A model generated the notes under the pieces. The model saw only the letters and a list, made by a program, of their open reading frames with translations, had not been told where the DNA came from and ran no database searches. Both the position numbers and the translations under genes were made by a program. 64,000 nt of DNA from Nostoc parmelioides FACHB-3921. Lineage in GTDB: Bacteria > Cyanobacteriota > Cyanobacteriia > Cyanobacteriales > Nostocaceae. The stretch is taken from assembly GCF_014696625.1 (NCBI RefSeq), contig NZ_JACJQL010000027.1, positions 1 through 64,000 of the forward strand. The letters are read 5' to 3'. This document shows positions 44,842-53,557 of this stretch, one piece after another. Each line of letters starts with the position of its first letter. The stretch's first letter is position 1.

Positions 44842-46752
44842 TTAATAGCCTGATCTGGCTAAGTTTTTAAATTTGGTAAACTGTGGATCAAATAAGAGTT
44901 TTACTGTGCCTGTGGGGCCGTTGCGATGTTTCGCTATAATTACTTCCGCCAGACCGCGATCGGGTGTATCACTGTTATAGTAATCATCACGGTATAACAT
45001 AATAACTAAATCCGCATCTTGTTCAATGGAGTTATGAACAACGATGTTATTAGCAATAAAATTATGTAGCCCAGGAACTGTCAAATCAAATACTTCTTCC
45101 TCGCCACTATATTCAATTGAAACTATTTCGTCCCAATAAACATCACTCTTGGAAAGAGTAAGTAATTCACTAGATTGAACAACTTCAGCAACTTTCAACG
45201 CTCTTTCTCGACTCAAATTTGCTTTGTAAAGTGCCAAGCCACAATAAGATGTACCAATATTTGAATGCAATTCTCTTGTTGTTAATTGCACAGATTTCAT
45301 TGATAAACATAGATGTTGTCTAACACTTAACTCATCTAATCTATGCCAGCCATGAATTGTCAGGAATTTGTGATTAGCTGTAGCACGAATTTTGCACCCC
45401 TTACGAGTTGTTAAGGTAAATACAGGCTTTACACCTGTAGAAAAGGCATGGCTAACTATTGCTTTTTCTAATTTTAGTGTTGCTTGATTTAAAGCCCAAA
45501 TAGCAAAACCAGACTTACCTACTAATTCCTTAATTGGTATTTGTAAACCGTCCGGAGCTAAAGTTACTAAACTATCACCAGTCAGACAACCTGATTCTCT
45601 TAAGTCAGACAACATAGGGCGCTTGTTGGTACGCGCTTCTACGCCACGACTTAGCTGAGATAGAGCTATTACAGGTACAGATAATTCTCTAGCTAAACCT
45701 TTGAGAGAACGGGTAATTTTCGATAACTCTTGGACGCGATTATCACCACCCCCTTCCATTAATTGCAGGTAATCTATCACTATCAAACCTAGTTCTACAC
45801 CCTGTTCGGCTTGTAGTCTTCTAGCTTGAGAGCGCATTTGGGTGACAGTAATATTCGGCGTGTCATCGATAAAAATGGGCATCTCAGACAGCATACTAAT
45901 CGCCCGGCTTAATGGTTCCCATTGTGTTTGGCTGAGGCGACCACTCCGCAGATAGCCGCTTTCGATTTGGGCTTCACTAGCAAGTAGGCGTTGTACCAGT
46001 TGCTCTTTTGACATTTCTAAACTGAAAACGGCAACAGGTAGCTTCATGGAAGCAGCGATATTATGAGCTAGGTTCAAACAAAATGCTGTTTTTCCCATTG
46101 ACGGTCTCCCAGCGACGATAATTAAATCAGAACGCTGAAAGCCACTGGTCATAGCATCTAAATCATAAAAGCCGCAGGGAATACCAGGTAAAGCAATACC
46201 TTGATTGCGCTCCTCAATTTCTTGGAAGTTGTTAATTAGGGTGTCTGCGATGTGAACTAAACCTGATTGGGGTCGTTCTTGAGTAACGCCAAAAACTTTC
46301 TGTTCTGCTTGGTCTAGTACTATAGGTAATTCTTTTTCTGTCTCGTAACCGAGATGGACAATTTCATTGCCAGCTTTAATTAATTGCCGTCGCAGGTATT
46401 TTTCCATCACTAACCCTGCTAAGGCATCGATATTTACAGCTGAAACTGTGCGGTCTACCAAGGTGGCTAATTTGTTCCTGCCACCAATGCGGGTCAGTAA
46501 GTCATTATCAGTGAGCCAACTTGTGACTGACAGCAAATCTGTGGGTTTACCTTGGGCGTGGAGGCGCAATGCGGCTTGATAGATATCCCTGTGGGCGCTA
46601 ATATAGAAAGCTTCGGTAATCAGAACTTCGCTTACTCGACCAATCGCTTCTGGATCTAGTAGAATGCCCCCTAAAATTGCTTCCTCTGCCTCGATGTTTT
46701 GGGGTGGAAGGCGGTTACTACCGTCGCCTTGAAAACTCAATTCTTCAGCCAT
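44842..46752 (-). CDS. dnaB: Replicative DNA helicase with in-frame mini-intein
   Basis: The hexameric fork helicase. The extein totals 450 residues: an N-terminal primase-interaction domain (about 15-120), a RecA-like core with Walker A GRPSMGKT (215-222), DnaB motif H2 LIVIDYLQLM and LSQLSRGVE. Codons 389-574 encode an intein inserted between RESG and SIEQDADL, inside a loop near the ATP site, the same place as the known Synechocystis DnaB intein. Splicing must occur for a working helicase. It is downstream of rplI on the same strand, as in many bacteria. Confidence 0.97.
   Translation of the reverse strand: MAEELSFQGDGSNRLPPQNIEAEEAILGGILLDPEAIGRVSEVLITEAFYISAHRDIYQAALRLHAQGKPTDLLSVTSWLTDNDLLTRIGGRNKLATLVDRTVSAVNIDALAGLVMEKYLRRQLIKAGNEIVHLGYETEKELPIVLDQAEQKVFGVTQERPQSGLVHIADTLINNFQEIEERNQGIALPGIPCGFYDLDAMTSGFQRSDLIIVAGRPSMGKTAFCLNLAHNIAASMKLPVAVFSLEMSKEQLVQRLLASEAQIESGYLRSGRLSQTQWEPLSRAISMLSEMPIFIDDTPNITVTQMRSQARRLQAEQGVELGLIVIDYLQLMEGGGDNRVQELSKITRSLKGLARELSVPVIALSQLSRGVEARTNKRPMLSDLRESGCLTGDSLVTLAPDGLQIPIKELVGKSGFAIWALNQATLKLEKAIVSHAFSTGVKPVFTLTTRKGCKIRATANHKFLTIHGWHRLDELSVRQHLCLSMKSVQLTTRELHSNIGTSYCGLALYKANLSRERALKVAEVVQSSELLTLSKSDVYWDEIVSIEYSGEEEVFDLTVPGLHNFIANNIVVHNSIEQDADLVIMLYRDDYYNSDTPDRGLAEVIIAKHRNGPTGTVKLLFDPQFTKFKNLARSGY
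45031..45588 (-). other. DnaB mini-intein (186 residues)
   Basis: Splicing block A starts with Cys389 (CLTGDSLV). Block B has the TxxH motif in RATANHKFLT. Block F is VFDLTVPGLHNFIANN. Block G ends VVHN just before the +1 Ser. The codon boundaries check in frame at both ends (TGT at 45586-45588, AAC at 45031-45033). There is no LAGLIDADG endonuclease; about 80 residues fill the gap between blocks B and F. The residues for cis splicing are all present. Confidence 0.95.
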
Positions 46753-46818
46753 AAGGGTGGGGAGTGGGGAGTCTCAGTGTGTAGGTTTTTTACACTTTGA
46801 GCAGAAAAACCAGGCTTG

Positions 46819-46908
46819 GGGTGTAGGGGTGTAGGGGTGTAGGGGTGTAGTAAGTTTAAGTCTCCTCTGCTCCCCTGCTCCCCTGCTCCTCTGCTCCCCT
46901 GCTTCCTT
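46819..46908. repeat. Tandem repeat arrays between dnaB and rplI
   Basis: Four copies of GGTGTAGG (46819-46850) are followed by CTCCCCTG/CTCCTCTG copies (about 46863-46904). Confidence 0.7.
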
Positions 46909-47366
46909 TAGCTTGCTACAACTTCAATATCAATTTGTGCTGTAACGTCAGAGAATAGCTTGATTTCAGCTTTGTAAGTACCCAGTTTGCCAATGTCGGG
47001 AATGGTAATGCCACGGCGGTCTACTTCTTGACTTGTAGCTGCTTGGATAGCATCTGCAACATCTTGGCTGGTAACTGTACCAAAAATCGCTTCGTTTTCA
47101 CCAACTTGCTTGGCAATTTTCAAGCTGCCAACTTTTTCTAAAGCTTCTTTCTGCTCTAATGCTTGTTGTCTGAGTTCTAATTGACGTTGCCGTTCTTGTT
47201 CGCGGCGGCGTTCTACTTGCTTGAGAATACCAGGGGTGGCATGAGTTGCCAAACTCTGAGGAATCAAATAATTCCGAGCATAACCAGGAGCTACGTCTAC
47301 TAAGTCGCCGGATCTGCCTAGCTTGCTGACATCCTTAGTTAAAACTAATTGTACGCGTTTCACCAT
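46908..47366 (-). CDS. rplI: 50S ribosomal protein L9
   Basis: It binds 23S rRNA. The N-terminal domain carries the family signature GDLVDVAPGYARNYLIPQSLA (about residues 20-40). A long central helix (RREQERQRQLELRQQALEQKEALEK) links to the C-terminal domain, which ends near residue 150. The length of 152 residues is normal. It precedes dnaB on the same strand, across a repeat-filled gap of about 155 bases. Confidence 0.97.
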   Translation of the reverse strand: MVKRVQLVLTKDVSKLGRSGDLVDVAPGYARNYLIPQSLATHATPGILKQVERRREQERQRQLELRQQALEQKEALEKVGSLKIAKQVGENEAIFGTVTSQDVADAIQAATSQEVDRRGITIPDIGKLGTYKAEIKLFSDVTAQIDIEVVAS

Positions 47367-48085
47367 GTTTTCTATTTTTCCTGTAAAATCTCATTAACTT
47401 GGGTTGCAGCAGGAGCGCTCACGTTAGTGTAGCCTTATTCCCAGCATTTCTATACCCTAAAGCTTACAGATCCTAGCGAACTGCCGGGGGCGATCGCAAC
47501 TCTTTACTATAAATTTTTTAGCGGGACTGAGGATAAGAGGTAATGGGCATTGGAAATAGGCAGAGGGGAGCAACGGAAACTCAACATACAAACATAGATA
47601 ATGACACTAGCAGATCAACCTCTTATTCTCACAAGTGAAAATAAGGGCGAATGTAGGGGATGTGCTGGGAGAGGGAGGAAAAGAATTATATTTTCTTGAC
47701 TTCTCACCCTTGCCACCTTACGTGTGAAAAATTCAGGACGAAAAACTTGTCTAGTCGCACACCAAAGACAAACAACTGTCGATAATAGCTATAAAAGGCT
47801 TCAAGTAGATTGCCAAGTGTAGACTGAAAATCTCTAGAGCGAACATTTTGATTGGTGCTAATGGAGCAGATAAGTCAAACTTTAATATAGGACTCATACT
47901 TGATTTTGGAAATACGCGTAGGGTGGGCAATGCCCACCAAAACCATGAGCCGGTGGGCATTGCCCACCCCACAGATACTGAGAATTTTTCATAAATCAAG
48001 TCGGATTCCTATAGCTTCAGCTTCTATTAATAACTATTTTTATAATATGTACGATTTTTTCAATACTCTCTAAAATGACTAATCT
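47367..48085. other. Long intergenic region upstream of the kinase pair
   Basis: These 719 bases hold no convincing gene. A 128-base MITE-like element occupies 47886-48013. The remainder, including 47700-47880, shows no clear structure. Confidence 0.6.
47886..48013. mobile_element. MITE-like element with TATAGGA ends
   Basis: Terminal inverted repeats of 21 bases match at 18 positions (TATAGGACTCATACTTGATTT against TATAGGAATCCGACTTGATTT). The interior carries two copies of the palindrome GGTGGGCAATGCCCACC in opposite orientation. TA at each end suggests a TA-target element of the Tc1/IS630 type. It has no coding capacity. Confidence 0.75.
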
Positions 48086-49126
48086 ATGATTTGGCAATCT
48101 GGACATAAGTTATATCGTGATAAATACGAAATTAAACAGGAACTGGGACGTGGACAATTTGCTATTACTTATCTTGCACAGGATAGGAATGGAAAAAAAG
48201 TAGTAATTAAAACATTAAATCCCTCTATACTTAATCAATTAAGAAACGAGGAACGCGATCACTTAAAATCAGGTTTTGCTGATGAATCTCGTAAACTGAC
48301 TATATGCAAACACCCTCATATTGTCGAAGTATTTGAAACTTTCCATGAAGGTGAATTACTGTGTATGGTGATGGAGTACATTCAAGGAACCAATTTAGCT
48401 AGTTTAGTAAATCGAGTTCTACCAGAAAAAGAAGCCCTAAATTACATCCAACAAATTGGGCAAGCTTTAATAGAAGTACACAAACAGAGATTTTTGCATC
48501 GAGATATCAAACCAGAAAATATTATGATTAGGGCGGGTAAACATGAAACCGTTTTAATTGACTTTGATCTAGCTAGAGAATTTGATAACCCTTTAACAAG
48601 TCGTGGCCGGCAAAATCATGGATTTACACCAATAGAGCTTTATTCCAACTCTGCGGTAAAAAAGGCAGAGCGTGGGCCTTATACTGATGTTTATTCTCTT
48701 GCCGCTACTTTATATGTGTTATTAACAGGGCAACAGCCTGTCTGTGCTATTGATCGTAAAGATAAAAATGAGCGATTAATTCCACCTCAGGAATTGAATC
48801 ATCAAATCAGTAAGCGTGTCAATGATGCAATTATTCATGCAATGGAGCTAGAAACAGACCAACGCCCTCAAACTGTAGCAGCATGGCTAAGGGAGTTAGG
48901 ACTTAAAACCTCTTGGTCACCTTTTTCAAGACTACTTATTATACAACCCCTTTGGATATGGATATTAGAAATTATGGGTGTCTTAGCTTTATTCGCTGCT
49001 TTAATATCAGGATTTAAGGACGGTTTTGATTTGTGGAAAGATATTTTTCCTAACAACCCCAATCAACGCAATACTCCACTGTCTCCAACTCAACCGTATA
49101 AGCCGTATAATAATCAAAAAATATAA
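48086..49126 (+). CDS. Ser/Thr protein kinase with C-terminal membrane helix
   Basis: A Hanks-type kinase of 346 residues. The glycine loop is LGRGQFAITY, the ATP Lys is K42 in VVIKTL, and the catalytic loop HRDIKPEN (138-145) is complete. The metal-binding DFG is DFD (159-161), a departure from consensus. After the C-lobe (to about 272) a single TM helix (about 284-309) and a short Pro-rich tail follow, so the kinase domain faces the cytoplasm. A second, GUN4-fused kinase gene starts 31 bases downstream. The substrate is unknown. Confidence 0.9.
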   Translation: MIWQSGHKLYRDKYEIKQELGRGQFAITYLAQDRNGKKVVIKTLNPSILNQLRNEERDHLKSGFADESRKLTICKHPHIVEVFETFHEGELLCMVMEYIQGTNLASLVNRVLPEKEALNYIQQIGQALIEVHKQRFLHRDIKPENIMIRAGKHETVLIDFDLAREFDNPLTSRGRQNHGFTPIELYSNSAVKKAERGPYTDVYSLAATLYVLLTGQQPVCAIDRKDKNERLIPPQELNHQISKRVNDAIIHAMELETDQRPQTVAAWLRELGLKTSWSPFSRLLIIQPLWIWILEIMGVLALFAALISGFKDGFDLWKDIFPNNPNQRNTPLSPTQPYKPYNNQKI

Positions 49127-49157
49127 ACAAACTAACATTAGTTATTAGAAAAATTAT

Positions 49158-50648
49158 ATGTTTTGGCAAGAAGGAGATTTAATATATAAGGGTCAATATA
49201 GAATAGAAAAATACTTGGGTGGTGGTGGTTTTGCCGTAACCTATCAGGCGTTCCACACCCAGTTGAAACGCCGAGTTGTAATTAAAACTCCTAATATTAG
49301 CATCCAACGCGACCCAGAGTATCCAAAGTATGTAGAACGCTTTAAAAAAGAAGCACAGATGTTAGCAATGTGCTGTGCAGATTTCCATCCTTACATTGTG
49401 CAAATCTTTAATTTTTTTCAAGATGATGGGTGCTGCTACTTAGAAATGCAGTATATACCTGGTGAGACTTTATGGCATTATGTACAACGTGAAGGTGTTT
49501 TACAGGAAACTGAAGCTGTAAAATACATATACCAAATCGGTTCAGCTTTGGTATATGTACATAAAAAAGGTGTATTTCACCTTGATGTAACTCCCCCTAA
49601 TATTATGCTTAATTTTGATGAGGGGGTTCCTCAAGTTGCCAAAGCCGTATTGATAGATTTTGGTATTGCTGGCGATATGTCTCCACCTAGTACCCTATCT
49701 AGAACTTTTGGTAACAAAACATTTGCACCTTATGAATTAATTCGCAAAGGAACTCGTCACCCAACAGTCGATGTTTACTGTTTAGCTGGATCTTTATACT
49801 ATGCAATCACAGGCAAATGTCCTACCAAAGCCTTTGACCGTAGTGATGGTGAAGAATTGGTACCGCCAAAATTAATTGTCCCGACTCTCAACGATGCACT
49901 CAACGAAGCAATTCTTCAAGGTATGGCATTCAAGCCAGAAGATAGGCCTCAAACCATGCAGGATTGGTTGAATTTATTATCTATTCAAGAATCTTTTTCC
50001 GCACTAGAGGAAGATTTTGCCCACCATGATCATGAAGAATTAGTTCCTCCAGAAGTTATTGTTCCGACCCTGAACAATAAACTCAATGAGGTAATTTTAC
50101 AAGAGATAGCACCAGAGCCACAAGACAAACCTCAAAGTACACAGGCTCATTTGAATTCATCTGTGATTCAAGCGCCTTCCTCTAGTATGGAAATAGATAT
50201 AAAAACAGATTATCTCCAACTTGAGAATGCGCTCAAAGCTCGAAAATGGCTAGAAGCAGATCAAAAAACTATCAAGGTTTTACTCAAAATAGCTGGGAGA
50301 CAAAGGGAACGATGGCTAGATATTGAATCTATCCGCAAGTGTTCCACTACAGAGTTATCGACTATAGATAAAATGTGGATGACTCATAGTAATAAACGGT
50401 TTGGTTTTAGTGTACAGAAATGGATCTGGAGAAGTATAGGTGGTAACCGTGAAGCTGATTTTGAAACTTGGTTTAAGTTTTGTGATAAAGTCGGCTGGCG
50501 TGTAGATGATAAGTATGTTGAATATCATAAACTCAAGCAAGGATATGATGCACCTAAAGGGCATTTTCCTTGTTATGTATATACTTGGTGTTTAGGGCAG
50601 GGTGCAGACTGGGGACGTAGTGCTTCTGAATTGTTCGACAAACTTTAA
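49158..50648 (+). CDS. Kinase-like protein fused to a GUN4 domain
   Basis: Residues 14-270 form a Hanks-type kinase fold with LGGGGFAVTY, K43 and DFG (167-169). The catalytic loop reads HLDVTPPN (141-148) instead of HRDxKxxN: Asp and Asn are kept, Lys is Thr. A segment of about 46 residues is duplicated (232-277 and 293-338). Residues 352-496 are a GUN4 domain (YLQLENALKARKWLEAD, FGFSVQKWIW, GHFPCYVYTW). GUN4 binds porphyrins and stimulates Mg-chelatase, so the protein may link tetrapyrrole status to signalling. No TM segment is present. It is likely co-transcribed with the kinase upstream. Confidence 0.9.
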   Translation: MFWQEGDLIYKGQYRIEKYLGGGGFAVTYQAFHTQLKRRVVIKTPNISIQRDPEYPKYVERFKKEAQMLAMCCADFHPYIVQIFNFFQDDGCCYLEMQYIPGETLWHYVQREGVLQETEAVKYIYQIGSALVYVHKKGVFHLDVTPPNIMLNFDEGVPQVAKAVLIDFGIAGDMSPPSTLSRTFGNKTFAPYELIRKGTRHPTVDVYCLAGSLYYAITGKCPTKAFDRSDGEELVPPKLIVPTLNDALNEAILQGMAFKPEDRPQTMQDWLNLLSIQESFSALEEDFAHHDHEELVPPEVIVPTLNNKLNEVILQEIAPEPQDKPQSTQAHLNSSVIQAPSSSMEIDIKTDYLQLENALKARKWLEADQKTIKVLLKIAGRQRERWLDIESIRKCSTTELSTIDKMWMTHSNKRFGFSVQKWIWRSIGGNREADFETWFKFCDKVGWRVDDKYVEYHKLKQGYDAPKGHFPCYVYTWCLGQGADWGRSASELFDKL

Positions 50649-50652
50649 TTAA

Positions 50653-51429
50653 TCAAATAAACTTATCTTTCAATCCGCGAATGCGGGCAAAAGTTTGCAC
50701 AGGGTCATTACTATTAACTGCTGACTGTAATGAGGGTTGTTCCCAACGGAGGAAGGGATTGGTGAGCTTTTCTACTCCCAATAAGGAAGGGACTGTGGCT
50801 ATTCCTTGACTGCGCTTTGTCTTAACTTCGTCAAAGCGTTTTTGTAATTCGGTGTTCTCACTATCTACACTGAGTGCAAATTGTAAATTTTTTAAGGTGT
50901 ATTCGTGAGCGCACCAGACACGGGTATTTTCTGGTAAGGAACGCAGCTTAGTTAAAGATTCCACCATTTGCGCCGGTGTACCTTCAAATAAACGGCCGCA
51001 ACCACCGGCAAACAGAGTATCGCCACAGAATAATTCTCCTGGTGTATCGGCTGTTTGGGGAGGAAAGTAGTAAGCGATGTGAGCGCGGGTATGTCCGGGT
51101 ACAAAGATAACTTTAGCTACTCTATCAGCAAATGGGACGCGATCGCCTGGTTCTAAAAACACCTGTTGTCCAGGGATTCTGCCTTTATCCTTAGCGCCGC
51201 CATAAACTTTCACTTGAGGAAAGTTTTGGATTAATTGCTGGTTGCCACCTACATGATCATTGTGGTGGTGTGTGTTAAAAATTGCCACTAATTCTGCGTT
51301 TAGCTGTGCAAGTTGCTTAAGTACTGGCTCGGCTTCTGCTGGGTCAACAACGGCTGCAATATTTTTTTGGCTGTCGTGTAATAAGAAGATGTAATTGTCT
51401 GAAAGTGCGGCCAAGCGAATCACCTGCAT
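50653..51429 (-). CDS. gloB: Hydroxyacylglutathione hydrolase (glyoxalase II)
   Basis: It hydrolyses S-D-lactoylglutathione to D-lactate and glutathione, completing methylglyoxal detoxification. It has the metallo-beta-lactamase fold with the binuclear-metal motif THHHNDH (53-59), further ligands in PGHTRAHIAYY and FCGDTLFAGGCGRLFEGT, and CAHEYTLKNLQFA. The C-terminal helical domain with substrate-binding residues (KTKRSQG, NPFLR) is present. The length of 258 residues is normal. Its stop lies 4 bases from that of the convergent GUN4 kinase gene. Confidence 0.95.
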   Translation of the reverse strand: MQVIRLAALSDNYIFLLHDSQKNIAAVVDPAEAEPVLKQLAQLNAELVAIFNTHHHNDHVGGNQQLIQNFPQVKVYGGAKDKGRIPGQQVFLEPGDRVPFADRVAKVIFVPGHTRAHIAYYFPPQTADTPGELFCGDTLFAGGCGRLFEGTPAQMVESLTKLRSLPENTRVWCAHEYTLKNLQFALSVDSENTELQKRFDEVKTKRSQGIATVPSLLGVEKLTNPFLRWEQPSLQSAVNSNDPVQTFARIRGLKDKFI

Positions 51430-51851
51430 AATCTTGATCTCCGTAGCCAGTCAATATTTTTAGTCTACTAGCGATCGCTAACTCTGGTTATTTGGTCATT
51501 AACTTCAGCTTGAGAAAAGCCATATAAAATACTAGGATTTTATTTTTGCCGTTTCACTCTTGATAAACCATGATATTATACAACCGTAATTATACTGGAT
51601 GTGTACTCGAAAATCATAAGTATACCCATTATTTATCAGTGATAATTCTCAGGGAGGAAGTATAACTGTAAAGTTAGATTAAATGTGTTCTTTTTTTATC
51701 CTAAAATGCCGAAAATCTATAAATATACAGATATTAACTTCTATCTTTAATTATAAGTTTTGATGAAGTTGCAATATTTTCTACGTATCTACTTTTTAGC
51801 CAGAGGATTAGAGTCTCGTTTCCAGATAAGTTCACCAATATAGGAGCATAT
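51430..51851. other. Intergenic region
   Basis: These 420 AT-rich bases lie between divergent gloB and the 76-residue gene. No feature is marked with confidence. Confidence 0.5.
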
Positions 51852-52082
51852 ATGACTACTGACTACAGATACACTTACACCAGTGTTTATAGTCAAACAG
51901 AAACTTCAGTTAAGCAAATCGTAGATCGAATCTTACGTTCCGGTAAAATGAGTCCCCAAGACCATGCTTTACTAACATCTGCCGTTTTTAATCATCATGA
52001 TATTGATGAACAAGAACGCCGCCAAATTAATCGGATTTTTGACCATATTCAGACAGGGCAATTAAAGCTAATTAACTGGTAG
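51852..52082 (+). CDS. Small conserved-looking protein
   Basis: A 76-residue soluble protein. After a Tyr/Thr-rich start come two or three helices: VKQIVDRILRSGKMSPQDHALLTSAVF and IDEQERRQINRIFDHIQTGQLKLI. The function is not known, but its helical pattern and regular codon use suggest a real gene. The upstream GGAG at 51842-51845 supports the start. A hairpin (52112-52163) follows. Confidence 0.7.
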   Translation: MTTDYRYTYTSVYSQTETSVKQIVDRILRSGKMSPQDHALLTSAVFNHHDIDEQERRQINRIFDHIQTGQLKLINW

Positions 52083-52111
52083 TATAAAAATTTATTAGTA
52101 GTATCTTCATA

Positions 52112-52163
52112 AGGGTGGGCAATGTTTCCCTATATGATTATCTTGATGGCTATTGCCTACCCT
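52112..52163. repeat. Inverted repeat AGGGTGGGCAAT...ATTGCCTACCCT
   Basis: Twelve-base arms with one mismatch lie after the 76-residue gene and before the glycan cluster. It is related to the inner palindrome of the element at 47886-48013 and may act as terminator. Confidence 0.6.
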
Positions 52164-52253
52164 AGATATATTTCAAACATAAAGTATAAATCCCAGATCA
52201 AGATTTATCATTAGTACCAGGACTTAGTTAAATTATCACAACAAAATTGCATC

Positions 52254-53450
52254 GTGAATCTACAGGCTAACAAATCCAAGCTAAAAGTTTCCATAGTTGT
52301 CAGCGACTTATCCAGTGCTGGAGCAGGAAGATGGGGAGGTGGTTCTGTACGTTCCTTTCTTTTAGCTCAAGCGCTGCAAAAGCTAAACTATCAAGTCGAA
52401 ATTTTAGGATTTGTCTTTGGTGAAGCAGCAGTATTTCCCCAATCAGAAATTCAGATTAATCAATTCATAGGTCATAATTATCCAAAATTTTTAGTTTCAG
52501 CCAATCAACTCTTAAAAAAAATTGATGGTGATATTATTTATGCGATGCGGCCTAAACCTACAACATTAGGTCTATCTTTATGGAAAAAAATCAGTACTCG
52601 TCAGCCAGTAATTTTAGATATAGATGATTGGGAACTAGGTTGGCATGGTGGAGAAAATTGGCAATATCGCCCTTCATTAAAACAACTTTATCGAGATATT
52701 TTCAAGCCGGATGGAGCATTACGCAATCCTGATCATCCTTTGTATTTAAAATTTGTGGAAGGAATTGCGCCAAAAGCTAATGTAGTTACTATTCATACTA
52801 AATTTTTACAAGAACGCTTCGGTGGTGTATATATACCTAATGGTAAAGATACTGATTTATTTAATCCTATTCACTACGATGCAGAAGAAAGCCGAGTTTG
52901 TTATGGGTTATCGGACTACAGAATTTTAATGTTTCCTGGCGCACCCAGACCATATAAAGGTGTGGAAGATGTCTTAATGGCATTAGACATTCTCAATGAG
53001 CCTGATTTGAGACTAGTGATTGTTGGTGGTAGCCCTTATGATGACTATGATGCTCAACTTAGGGAAAAATGGGGACGTTGGATTATCCAGTTACCAAAAT
53101 CTCCACCAACAGAAATGCCGAAAATTGTGGCTGCTGCTCACATTATTGTTGTTCCCCAAAGGAATACACCAGCAGCTTTAGCACAGTTTCCCTTAAAATT
53201 AACCGATGGGATGGCGATGGCCAAGCCAATTTTAGCGACAAAAGTAGGGGATATTCCCGAAATCGTTGGGGAAACAGCTTATTTAGTTGAACCGGCTTGT
53301 CCTGAAGAAATAGCAACGCAAATTAAGTTGATATTTGCAGATTTGGATGGAGCCAGCGATCGCGGTCGCCAAGCTAGAATAAGATGTATAGAAAAGTACA
53401 GTATATCTGCTATGGCAACTACTCTACAGTCGGTTATTGCTAACTTGTAA
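52254..53450 (+). CDS. Family 4-type glycosyltransferase
   Basis: A GT-B enzyme of 398 residues. The N-terminal domain opens with LKVSIVVSDLSSAGAGRWGGGSVRS, and the C-terminal nucleotide-sugar domain has PYKGVEDVLMALDIL, the pattern around RNTPAALAQFPLKLTDGMAMAKPILATKVG, and PEIVG. It transfers a sugar in polysaccharide assembly. Donor and acceptor are unknown. It starts with GTG. It is the first gene of a co-directional cluster with an ABC exporter 107 bases downstream. Confidence 0.9.
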   Translation: MNLQANKSKLKVSIVVSDLSSAGAGRWGGGSVRSFLLAQALQKLNYQVEILGFVFGEAAVFPQSEIQINQFIGHNYPKFLVSANQLLKKIDGDIIYAMRPKPTTLGLSLWKKISTRQPVILDIDDWELGWHGGENWQYRPSLKQLYRDIFKPDGALRNPDHPLYLKFVEGIAPKANVVTIHTKFLQERFGGVYIPNGKDTDLFNPIHYDAEESRVCYGLSDYRILMFPGAPRPYKGVEDVLMALDILNEPDLRLVIVGGSPYDDYDAQLREKWGRWIIQLPKSPPTEMPKIVAAAHIIVVPQRNTPAALAQFPLKLTDGMAMAKPILATKVGDIPEIVGETAYLVEPACPEEIATQIKLIFADLDGASDRGRQARIRCIEKYSISAMATTLQSVIANL

Positions 53451-53557
53451 GTATAAATAGATAAAGGGGGATAATTGCTAGCAAATATAATAAGAAATTA
53501 GTGAATGCCTTGATGCTTTATGTTAAAAATGACTCTAGTGTTACCCTCATAAACTAA

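Noticed and set aside
47751..47999. 82-residue minus-strand frame upstream of the kinases
   Set aside because: Its first part is translation of the MITE palindromes (GWAMPTGSWFWWALPT). There is no start signal and no family.
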